Assembly: GCA_947498595.1 (NCBI GenBank)
Contig: CANMKX010000005.1
Location: forward strand, 62,001 to 126,000
Origin: an uncultured Aquimarina sp.
Lineage (GTDB): Bacteria; Bacteroidota; Bacteroidia; Flavobacteriales; Flavobacteriaceae
Length of the DNA stretch: 64,000 bases
Reading direction: 5' to 3'
Shown piece after piece: positions 42,825 through 50,488 of the stretch (positions are counted from its first letter, which is position 1; each line of letters starts with the position of its first letter). Made by a program: the position numbers and the translations under genes. The notes beneath the pieces were generated by a model. It saw only the letters and a list, made by a program, of their open reading frames with translations, did no database searches and was not told the origin of the DNA.

Positions 42825-43121
42825 ATGTCAAAATTTGGAGAATTAATTAATGTTACAAAGCCTGTTTTACTAGATTTTTATACTGAGTGGAATGATTCGT
42901 CTGCTGCTATGCATCCAGTGTTGAGAGATGTTGCAGCAGCATTAGGTGATAAAGCTAAAGTAATAAAAATAGATGTAGACAAAAATGAAGAATTAGCTAC
43001 AGCTTTAAGAGTTAAAGGACTTCCTACTTTAATGATTTATAAAGAAGGGGAGATGGTCTGGAGACAAAGTGGAGAGCAAGATGCTAATACATTGATAGGC
43101 TTAATAAAAGAATACGTTTAA
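42825..43121 (+). CDS. Thioredoxin-fold protein lacking the CxxC pair
   Basis: The 98-residue protein has the thioredoxin fold order, with KPVLLDFYTEW, KVIKIDVDKNEELA, the cis-Pro loop VKGLPTLMIYKEGE and WRQSGEQD. Where thioredoxins have WCGPC it reads W22-N23-D24-S25-S26, so both redox Cys are gone and the protein has no Cys at all. It cannot be a disulfide reductase and is more likely a binding or chaperone protein. Its stop overlaps the convergent deacetylase stop by 4 bases. Confidence 0.88.
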   Translation: MSKFGELINVTKPVLLDFYTEWNDSSAAMHPVLRDVAAALGDKAKVIKIDVDKNEELATALRVKGLPTLMIYKEGEMVWRQSGEQDANTLIGLIKEYV

Positions 43122-43762
43122 AGCTCTATTCTTGAAAAAATATATCCTTTGTTTTTAAAATATGCTAAAACTTTGGGTAATGCGTATTGCATGTTTTGAG
43201 CAGCTTTTTGACTGTCATGAAAAACAATAATACTACCATTTACGGCATGTTCAGTTATATTTTTTAATACAACCTCTTTATCTATAGAAGAGTCCCAGTC
43301 CATAGATAGTATATCCCACATAATAATTTTATAACCGCTATTTCTTAATTTTTTAGAAGCTTGTATAGATAATTTACCATGAGGAGGTCTGAAAAGCTTT
43401 TGAGAATTTAATAGGTTTTTTTCAATAGTATTTTGAGTACTATGTATATTTTCTAGATATGTATTCGTTGAGACTTTCCAGCAATTTATGTGGTTTTGAG
43501 TGTGATTTCCTATGGAATGCCCTTCATTATTAATTCTATGAAATATGTTAAGGTGTTTATCTATGTTGTCTCCAATGCAAAAAAAAGTAGCCTTTGCATT
43601 ATATTCTTTTAAAGTGTCTAAAACAAACTCTGTGATTTCTGGGATAGGACCATCATCAAATGTTAAATATAATTTTTTCTCATTTTTGAGTTTTATATCC
43701 CATACAAGATTATGAAAAATGGATTTTATCCATGAAGGAGTTTTTATAGGAAGTATATTCAT
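43118..43762 (-). CDS. Polysaccharide deacetylase family protein (NodB domain)
   Basis: This 214-residue protein has the NodB motifs TFDDGP (motif 1 with catalytic Asp), HSIGNHTQNH (motif 2, metal His pair), FRPPHGKLS (motif 3), WDILSMDWDSS and IIVFHDS. The expected activity is removal of N-acetyl groups from a polysaccharide such as peptidoglycan. I see no signal peptide at this start, although the short N-terminal segment may be membrane-associated. It is convergent with the thioredoxin-like gene. Confidence 0.9.
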   Translation of the reverse strand: MNILPIKTPSWIKSIFHNLVWDIKLKNEKKLYLTFDDGPIPEITEFVLDTLKEYNAKATFFCIGDNIDKHLNIFHRINNEGHSIGNHTQNHINCWKVSTNTYLENIHSTQNTIEKNLLNSQKLFRPPHGKLSIQASKKLRNSGYKIIMWDILSMDWDSSIDKEVVLKNITEHAVNGSIIVFHDSQKAAQNMQYALPKVLAYFKNKGYIFSRIEL

Positions 43763-43776
43763 CGTTAAATGATAAA

Positions 43777-43806
43777 AAAAAGAGGAGCTTTTAAGCTCCT
43801 CTTTTT
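43777..43806 (-). terminator. Terminator after the DUF2723 gene
   Basis: AAAAAGAGGAGCTT (43777-43790) pairs with AAGCTCCTCTTTTT (43793-43806) around two T's. It lies between the DUF2723 stop and the deacetylase start on the minus strand. Confidence 0.85.
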
Positions 43807-43810
43807 GATG

Positions 43811-46800
43811 TTATTTTGAAATCGAATCCAATGTGTCAATGGACGTTTCATTCTGGAACTCTTTAATTAAGTCTTCTTCTGTTTTTTGAGTAGAGTTTCC
43901 ATCGTCTTCATAGCGCTCATCATCATTGTAGAAATGAGAGAATAATCTTAAGTATCGATTAAATTCGTCAACTTTTTCCTCAATCATGTCTTGATCTCTA
44001 TTCAATAACAATAAATCAACGACAGCTCTATAGCGTTCTACGTTAGTCACGATATCTTCACCAAGGGCATATTGCCTGTCTAAACTTAAACTACTAAAAT
44101 AAGTAAGTTTTTCTTGGTATTTTTCTGCAATTTTAGTCCACAGAGCACGTGCCTTTTGTTTATCACCAACTTCATAATACCCATTTACATATGGTTCTAG
44201 TAGCGTATAATATTCGTAGTATTCAATAGGCATTTTTTCCATACCTAAATCAAGAATTTCTTTGGCTTTTACTTTTTTATTTTCGTTAATTAATGTCTCA
44301 ACTAAACGAGCAAGATTGCTTCTGTATGTAATGGCATTTTTACGTGTTTCTGGATCGTGATAGATATTAGGATCATTACCGTTACCCCAATCCCAACTTG
44401 TAACATTTTTATACATTAAATCAGAATCTATACGCCCCATATCAAATGGATTCTTAGGATTTATTTTTGTGCGGATAGGAACTAATTTATATGTGACACC
44501 ATCTAATTGTAGGTAATCCTTCATCCATAAATAATCATCATCACCAAAACTACCACCAGTAAAATAAATAGGACGTTCCCAATTGTTATTTGCGATGATA
44601 TCTAACATTAATAAACGGTTCTTGAAAAGCACATTTCCTTTTAAATGAATATCAATATAAGGGACGATTAAGTCTGCATCTTCAGGTTTTACAATACCAT
44701 TTTTAAGTACAGCTTCTTTGTCTACCGGAATTCTAATATGCTTAGAAGGGAAAGTATTTACTTTACTACCATTCTGAAGTTCTCCTTTTGTGCCAGCTTT
44801 ATCACTTTCAATCCAACGCATCCAATTTTTGATTAACATGGTATCTTTGGTTCTTTCTTGGAAATATATCGCATCGTTATTTCCAAATCGATAGAATTCA
44901 TGTTTTAATTGAGAAGGAATAGGCTTGCTTTTATATGCAGCTTTTTTCATTTGGTCAATGTACCAGTCTGTAGCAAATAAACTAGTGTTTATCGTACGAA
45001 CATCAGTTCTGTATTCTTCAATATCTTGTGCGTACCATAATGCAAAAGTATCATTATCACCTATAGTAAATAAAATTGCATCTTCTTGACACGATTGTAA
45101 ATACATTTTAGCCATAGATTGTGCTGTGTAACGATTCGAACGATCATGATCATCCCAGTTTTGAGCAGCTAATAAAGCAGGTACAGCAACAAGGCATACA
45201 ATTGTAACAAGAGGTGCTACAATCTTTGGTTGAATCTTATTTTTTAATAAATCAAATAAAGCATAAACTCCAAATCCAATCCAAATTGCAAATGCATAAA
45301 AGGATCCAACAAGTGCATAATCACGCTCACGAGGTTCAAAAGGACGTTCATTTAAATAAATTTTTAAAGCAAGTCCTGTGAAAACAAAGAAAACAAATAC
45401 AATCCAAAAATTCTTTTTATCACGTTGCACTTGAAAAATGAAACCTAATAATCCTAAAATTAATGGTAAAAAATAATAAGTATTTCGTGCTTTATTGTTT
45501 TTTGCATCAGAAGGAAGATTGTCTTGAGATCCTAAACGAATTTCATCAATAAAATCAATACCACTTAACCAGTTTCCGGCTAAATCAGTATATTGACCTT
45601 GATTGTCATCTTGGCGACCAACAAAATTCCACATAAAATAACGCCAATACATATAACCGATTTGATATTCAAATAAGTATTTAACATTATCAATAAAAGA
45701 AGGTTTATCTACATTTATATAATCACCGATAGAACGTAAAAATTTATCGTAATCATCATTATCTAATCTACCTACTGCATATTCTCTTCTAAATTCAGAA
45801 ATAGTTTTAATAAGTTCCTCTTCACCCTGATATTCTGGTTTTATGGTAAAACTGATTGGACCAGTAAATTCCATATAGTTTTTGATATGCTCAGAACTCC
45901 ACATTCTAGGAAGAAAAGCCTTATGAGCATCCTCAGTATTTTGTTTGGCATTTTTCCATTCATTAACAATAATATACTTACCAGTTTTTAAATCCTTTTC
46001 ATATTTAGGTTTATCATCTGTATAAGGAGTGTTGCTATCAAGTGTACCATATATCTCAGTAAACTGAGGACCATAAAATAAATGAGTCTCTGGATATTGT
46101 TCTAAGTTATAATAGGCTAATAATTCACGAGCACTTTTAGGACTGTTTTCATTAATAACTGTACCTGCATTAGCTCTAATAGGGAGCATAACCCAACTAG
46201 AGAAACCTATAAATATGAATAGAACACAAAGCAATAATGTGTTAAGAAGTGGGAAATTTCTTTTTCGAGTAATTTTAAATCCATAGAAAAAAGCAATTGC
46301 AATTGCAATTGCTAATACGATTGTACCTGAGTTGAATGGTAAACCAAGAGCATTTACAAAAAAGACTTCAGTTGTACCAAATAACTTTAGAGTATTAGGA
46401 AGTAATAATTTAAAAATAAATAATAGGATAAATACAACTACTACATTAGCAACAATGAAATTTTTTGGAGTAATTGTTTTGTAATTCTTGAAATAATATA
46501 ATAAACCTATTGCAGGAATGGATAATAGCCCCATAAAATGAACACCAAATGATAATCCTACGATAAATGCAATTAAAATAACCCATCGATTACCTCTACG
46601 AGAATGCATGTCTTGTTCCCATCTTAATCCTAAATAAAATAAAAGAGACATGATACAAATCGCCATGGCGTAAACTTCAGCTTCAACAGCATTAAACCAA
46701 AAACTATCCGTAAATGTAAATGCTAAAGAACCAACTAAACCACTACCTAAGACAGCAATTGCCTTGCTTTTTGTGAGTTTTTCATCTTTAAGAATCAGTT

Positions 46801-47113
46801 TACGTACCAAAATAGTAATTGACCAAAACATAAAAAGTATTGCAAAAGCACTTGCAAATGCAGATGTCAAGTTAACCATTAATGCAATTTGAGAAGGATC
46901 CGAAGCAAACATAGATGCGAATGCACCAATCATTTGAAATAAAGGAGCCCCAGGAGGGTGACCTACTTGTAGTTTTGAAGATGTGGCGATGTACTCCCCA
47001 GCATCCCAAAAACTAGCGGTTGGCTCTACAGTAGAACAGTAAACTGCTAATGCGATACCGAATACTACCCAACCTAAAATTTTATTCCATTTAGAGAAAT
47101 TAAAACTATTCAT
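43811..47113 (-). CDS. DUF2723 multi-pass membrane protein (TMEM260-like glycosyltransferase family)
   Basis: I prefer the ATG at 47113 (1100 residues, MNSFNFSKWNKILGW), which gives the family's usual N-terminus; an ATG at 47170 would add 19 residues. The N-terminal half has about 11 to 13 membrane helices, with an early WDAGEYIATSSKLQVGHPPG loop typical of GT-C-like enzymes (acidic residues and HPPG). The C-terminal half is soluble with helical repeats. The family is related to TMEM260 O-mannosyltransferases; glycosylation of exported proteins is plausible, not proven. Confidence 0.88.
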   Translation of the reverse strand: MNSFNFSKWNKILGWVVFGIALAVYCSTVEPTASFWDAGEYIATSSKLQVGHPPGAPLFQMIGAFASMFASDPSQIALMVNLTSAFASAFAILFMFWSITILVRKLILKDEKLTKSKAIAVLGSGLVGSLAFTFTDSFWFNAVEAEVYAMAICIMSLLFYLGLRWEQDMHSRRGNRWVILIAFIVGLSFGVHFMGLLSIPAIGLLYYFKNYKTITPKNFIVANVVVVFILLFIFKLLLPNTLKLFGTTEVFFVNALGLPFNSGTIVLAIAIAIAFFYGFKITRKRNFPLLNTLLLCVLFIFIGFSSWVMLPIRANAGTVINENSPKSARELLAYYNLEQYPETHLFYGPQFTEIYGTLDSNTPYTDDKPKYEKDLKTGKYIIVNEWKNAKQNTEDAHKAFLPRMWSSEHIKNYMEFTGPISFTIKPEYQGEEELIKTISEFRREYAVGRLDNDDYDKFLRSIGDYINVDKPSFIDNVKYLFEYQIGYMYWRYFMWNFVGRQDDNQGQYTDLAGNWLSGIDFIDEIRLGSQDNLPSDAKNNKARNTYYFLPLILGLLGFIFQVQRDKKNFWIVFVFFVFTGLALKIYLNERPFEPRERDYALVGSFYAFAIWIGFGVYALFDLLKNKIQPKIVAPLVTIVCLVAVPALLAAQNWDDHDRSNRYTAQSMAKMYLQSCQEDAILFTIGDNDTFALWYAQDIEEYRTDVRTINTSLFATDWYIDQMKKAAYKSKPIPSQLKHEFYRFGNNDAIYFQERTKDTMLIKNWMRWIESDKAGTKGELQNGSKVNTFPSKHIRIPVDKEAVLKNGIVKPEDADLIVPYIDIHLKGNVLFKNRLLMLDIIANNNWERPIYFTGGSFGDDDYLWMKDYLQLDGVTYKLVPIRTKINPKNPFDMGRIDSDLMYKNVTSWDWGNGNDPNIYHDPETRKNAITYRSNLARLVETLINENKKVKAKEILDLGMEKMPIEYYEYYTLLEPYVNGYYEVGDKQKARALWTKIAEKYQEKLTYFSSLSLDRQYALGEDIVTNVERYRAVVDLLLLNRDQDMIEEKVDEFNRYLRLFSHFYNDDERYEDDGNSTQKTEEDLIKEFQNETSIDTLDSISK

Positions 47114-47338
47114 GTGCTTTGTTATAAATATAGATGTGGCGAATTTAACAATAATACTAGTTGACGCCATGAAATTTCATAATTAAAACTATCTTTTTCT
47201 GCATTTGTTGCAAGATGAATTGATTGTTTTGTATTAAGTTGCGATTGTGATACTTTTTATTGAGAGCTTGTAATTGGTTTAGAAATAACTTATTAAGTGG
47301 TTTTTTAAATGTGAAGTTGTTTTTTTTGAAAAAAAGTT

Positions 47339-47368
47339 TTGTGAAAATGAAGTATTGACTTATATTTG
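47339..47368 (+). promoter_or_regulatory. Promoter of the tRNA-Gln pair
   Basis: TTG at 47339-47341, a 19-base spacer and TATATTTG at 47361-47368 fit the Bacteroidota consensus very well. The first tRNA starts 17 bases downstream. Confidence 0.7.
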
Positions 47369-47384
47369 CACCCGCAAACTGCAA

Positions 47385-47457
47385 TGGTCTATGGTGTAAC
47401 TGGCAACACGTCTGGTTTTGGTCCAGAAGAGTCTAGGTTCGAGCCCTAGTAGACCAA
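47385..47457 (+). tRNA. tRNA-Gln (anticodon TTG)
   Basis: The 73-base gene has a seven-pair acceptor stem (TGGTCTA/TAGACCA), an anticodon arm TCTGG-TTTTGGT-CCAGA with anticodon TTG, and a T-arm with GGTTCGAGCC. No CCA is encoded. It is nearly identical to the second copy. Confidence 0.95.
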
Positions 47458-47494
47458 CTAGAAAATGAATTTATTTCATTTACAAACATTGCAG

Positions 47495-47567
47495 TGGCCT
47501 ATGGTGTAACTGGCAACACGTCTGGTTTTGGTCCAGAAGAGTCTAGGTTCGAGCCCTAGTAGGCCAA
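47495..47567 (+). tRNA. tRNA-Gln (anticodon TTG), second copy
   Basis: It is identical to the first copy except for one compensated acceptor pair (TGGCCTA/TAGGCCA), so T-A became C-G. It is 37 bases downstream and probably in the same transcript. A terminator follows at once. Confidence 0.95.
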
Positions 47568-47568
47568 C

Positions 47569-47600
47569 AAAAGCCGATTCGTTTAGAATCGGCTTTTTTA
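47569..47600 (+). terminator. Terminator after the tRNA-Gln pair
   Basis: AAGCCGATTC (47571-47580) pairs perfectly with GAATCGGCTT (47586-47595) around a 5-base loop, followed by a T-run. The A-run before it would let it also serve the convergent universal stress protein gene. Confidence 0.88.
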
Positions 47601-47628
47601 TTTATAATACTTTATAGAGAAAGTGTAA

Positions 47629-48459
47629 TTATATTTTAAAAGTAATTACAGGCCTTTTGGCATGATTTACAACATCTTCACTTAAACTACCGTTGATAAA
47701 ATGTGATATTCCTTTTCTTCCATGAGTACTAATTCCAATTAAACCTGCATTCATGTTTTTTGAAAAGTTTAGAATACCTTTTTCAATTGTGATGTCATTG
47801 TAGATATTTAAACTATGATTGTTTATTTGGAGGTTTGACATGAATAAATTCATTTTCTCTTCAATTTCAGAAGTGGTTTTGAAATTATTAGGAGTATTGA
47901 TCCAAAGTAAATGCAGTTTTGCACCTATCTCATTTGCAAACTCATGAGCAGATACGATATTATCTTTATCTTCATCATCAAAATTTGTAGCATAGACAAA
48001 ATCATTAATGTCAAAGATATTACGGTCTTCTTTGATAACTAACACGGGTTTTTGTGATGTTCGAACAATTTTTTCTGCATTCGAACCAATGAATAGTTCT
48101 TCAAACCCTTGCGATCCATGTGATCCCATTACAATAAAATCAATATCGTTTTTTTCTGTTGTTTTTAAAACACCAGTTCTGATATCGTTAAAATTTACAA
48201 TCTCTTCTACGTCAATATCTTTTAAATAATCTTTGTCCAATATTTTTTCGAACTTATTATGAGTGTGTTTCATTAAGAAAATGATCTCAGGTCCCTGTGC
48301 AGTTGTGGAACTGGACATTAAATCAGTTAAATGAACAGGGAGTTCTAATATGTGTAAGAGAAATATTTTACTATTGTGTTTTCTTGCAATTTGTGCGGCA
48401 ACTTTTAAAGCGCTTTCTGCTTGAGTCGAAAAATCTGTAGGAACTAAAATGTGCTTCAT
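47629..48459 (-). CDS. Two-domain universal stress protein
   Basis: This 276-residue protein has two UspA-like domains. Each ends in an ATP-binding pattern: MGSHGSQGFEELFIGSNAEKIV near residue 120 and STHGRKGISHFINGSLSEDVV near residue 250. The first line, HILVPTDFSTQAESAL, is typical. No membrane part is seen. It is transcribed away from rimP. Confidence 0.93.
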   Translation of the reverse strand: MKHILVPTDFSTQAESALKVAAQIARKHNSKIFLLHILELPVHLTDLMSSSTTAQGPEIIFLMKHTHNKFEKILDKDYLKDIDVEEIVNFNDIRTGVLKTTEKNDIDFIVMGSHGSQGFEELFIGSNAEKIVRTSQKPVLVIKEDRNIFDINDFVYATNFDDEDKDNIVSAHEFANEIGAKLHLLWINTPNNFKTTSEIEEKMNLFMSNLQINNHSLNIYNDITIEKGILNFSKNMNAGLIGISTHGRKGISHFINGSLSEDVVNHAKRPVITFKI

Positions 48460-48662
48460 AGATAAAAAATTAAAGTATGATGGATTAGTGTATTAATATG
48501 TAAATGAGCGATGGGATTATAACATGCTTGAAATTCATATTAAGGAAGGGGAGTGAATAGAAGCACGATAAAAAAGTCGATTTTTTTGAATCAAAAATCA
48601 ATTAATTAAATTTACGAATAAATTTCGTTCTAATCAGGGTTTTATATATAAGATATTATTCC

Positions 48663-48670
48663 TATCTTTG
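48663..48670 (+). promoter_or_regulatory. Candidate -7 box of the rimP-nusA-infB promoter
   Basis: TATCTTTG at 48663-48670 matches TANNTTTG. Transcription would begin near 48677, about 20 bases before the hairpin at 48697. A TTG at the exact -33 distance is not visible. Confidence 0.5.
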
Positions 48671-48696
48671 CGGCGTTGAAAATGAAAAACTAGAGT

Positions 48697-48723
48697 GAGG
48701 GGACGATGAAGTCCCCTCTTTTT
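48697..48723 (+). terminator. Attenuator-like terminator in the rimP leader
   Basis: GAGGGGAC (48697-48704) pairs perfectly with GTCCCCTC (48711-48718) and is followed by TTTTT (48719-48723). It lies just upstream of the rimP ATG at 48736 and after the likely promoter, so it would stop most transcripts of the rimP-nusA-infB operon unless read through. An ATG at 48706 falls in its loop and is not the start. Confidence 0.75.
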
Positions 48724-48735
48724 ATCTATCTGATT

Positions 48736-49200
48736 ATGTCGTTAAAAGATAAGGTGTTAAATTTGCTGCAAGCAGCATTAGATGAAAATGAATCACTGTT
48801 TTTAATTGATTTTACTATTCAAGGGGGTAATAAAATTCAAATTATTATAGATGGTGATAACGGAGTTACAGTTGAAGATTGTATCGCAGTAAGTAGAGCC
48901 GTTGAGCATAATTTGGATAGAGAAGAAGAAGATTTCTCTTTAGATGTAATGTCTGCGGGTATTACTGAAGGATTAGTCCATTTAAGACAATACAAGAAAA
49001 ATGTTGGGAGAACGCTTGAGGTATTAACAGAAGAAGGGAAAGTGGTTGGAGCGCTTAAAGAAGCAACCAATGATCAAATTTCACTTGAATGGAAAGCAAG
49101 AGAGCCAAAACCAATAGGTAAAGGAAAGGTAACAGTAACCAAGAGCGCAAGCATAGCTTATACAGATATTGTAAAAGCTAAAGTGGTGATAACATTTTAA
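48736..49200 (+). CDS. rimP: Ribosome maturation factor RimP
   Basis: The 154-residue protein (MSLKDKVLNLLQAALDEN) helps 30S subunit maturation. It contains GVTVEDCIAVSRAVEHNLDREEEDFSLDVMSAGI, the RimP signature. The upstream ATG at 48706 would add 10 residues but lies inside the attenuator hairpin. It is first of the conserved rimP-nusA-infB operon. Confidence 0.95.
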   Translation: MSLKDKVLNLLQAALDENESLFLIDFTIQGGNKIQIIIDGDNGVTVEDCIAVSRAVEHNLDREEEDFSLDVMSAGITEGLVHLRQYKKNVGRTLEVLTEEGKVVGALKEATNDQISLEWKAREPKPIGKGKVTVTKSASIAYTDIVKAKVVITF

Positions 49201-49211
49201 TAAAAACTGAT

Positions 49212-50444
49212 ATGGAAAATATCGCATTAATAGACTCTTTTTCAGAGTTTAAAGATGATAAGTTAATAGATCGTGTGACATTAATGGCGATCTTAGAGGA
49301 TGTGTTTAGAAGTGCACTGAAGAAAAAATTTGGTGACGATGATAATTTCGATATTATTATAAATCCAGATAAAGGAGATTTAGAGATTTGGAGAAACCGA
49401 GTGGTAGTTGCTGATGGTGAAGTAGAAGATAGTAATCAAGAAATATCTTTAAGTCAAGCGCAAAAGATAGAACCAGATTTTGAAGTTGGTGAAGATGTTT
49501 CTCAAGAAGTTAAAATTATAGATTTAGGAAGACGTTCGATATTAGCATTAAGACAGAATTTAATTGCTAAAATTCATGAACATGACAACACAAATATCTA
49601 TAAGCAATTTAAAGAATTAGAAGGTGATATTTATACTGCAGAAGTTCATCATATTCGTCATAGAGCAGTAATTCTATTAGATGACGAAGGAAATGAAGTA
49701 GTATTACCTAAAGATAAGCAAATACCAGCGGATTTTTTCCGTAAGGGAGAAAATGTTAGAGGAGTTATAGAAGCAGTAGAGTTGAAAGGAAATAAACCTT
49801 CAATTATAATGTCAAGAACTTCTCCTTTATTCTTAGAAAAATTATTCGAATCTGAAATTCCTGAAGTATTTGATGGATTGATTACGATTAAAAAAGTTGT
49901 TAGAATACCAGGAGAAAAGGCAAAAGTAGCTGTTGATTCTTATGATGATAGAATTGATCCAGTAGGAGCATGTGTTGGGATGAAAGGATCTCGTATACAT
50001 GGTATTGTAAGAGAATTAGGGAATGAAAATATTGATGTAATTAATTATACAAACAATGTACAATTATACATTACTAGAGCATTAAGCCCAGCTAAAGTTA
50101 CTTCTGTTAAATTAGACGAAGAGAACAAAAGAGCGCAAGTAATCTTAAGACCGGAAGAAGTTTCAAAAGCTATCGGTAGAGGTGGATTTAATATTCGATT
50201 AGCAGGTCAATTGACAGGTTATGAGATTGATGTATATAGAGAAGGTGTAGAAGAAGATGTAGAGTTAACAGAATTTTCTGATGAGATTGATGCTTGGATC
50301 ATCGAAGAATTTGCTAAGATCGGATTAGATACAGCAAAGAGTATTTTGGAACATGATATAAGTGATCTTGTAAAACGTACAGACCTAGAGGAAGAGACTA
50401 TAAACGAGGTTATACGTATATTAAAATCAGAATTTGAAGATTAG
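49212..50444 (+). CDS. nusA: Transcription termination/antitermination factor NusA
   Basis: The 410-residue protein has an N-terminal polymerase-binding domain, an S1 domain (about residues 130-200) and two KH domains with VGACVGMKGSRIHGIVRELGNE and SKAIGRGGFNIRLAGQLTGYEIDV. The acidic C-terminal repeats of E. coli NusA are absent, as is normal in this phylum. It starts 11 bases after rimP. NusA may act back on the attenuator before rimP. Confidence 0.96.
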   Translation: MENIALIDSFSEFKDDKLIDRVTLMAILEDVFRSALKKKFGDDDNFDIIINPDKGDLEIWRNRVVVADGEVEDSNQEISLSQAQKIEPDFEVGEDVSQEVKIIDLGRRSILALRQNLIAKIHEHDNTNIYKQFKELEGDIYTAEVHHIRHRAVILLDDEGNEVVLPKDKQIPADFFRKGENVRGVIEAVELKGNKPSIIMSRTSPLFLEKLFESEIPEVFDGLITIKKVVRIPGEKAKVAVDSYDDRIDPVGACVGMKGSRIHGIVRELGNENIDVINYTNNVQLYITRALSPAKVTSVKLDEENKRAQVILRPEEVSKAIGRGGFNIRLAGQLTGYEIDVYREGVEEDVELTEFSDEIDAWIIEEFAKIGLDTAKSILEHDISDLVKRTDLEEETINEVIRILKSEFED

Positions 50445-50488
50445 TAAGCGCAATTAATTTATATTTGAGCAAAAATTAAAAGGCATTT

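Noticed and set aside
47157-47384. 75-residue open frame on the minus strand beside the first tRNA-Gln
   Set aside because: It overlaps the tRNA promoter and the DUF2723 upstream region, and its composition is that of translated AT-rich DNA (F, K, N, L). No family pattern is visible.
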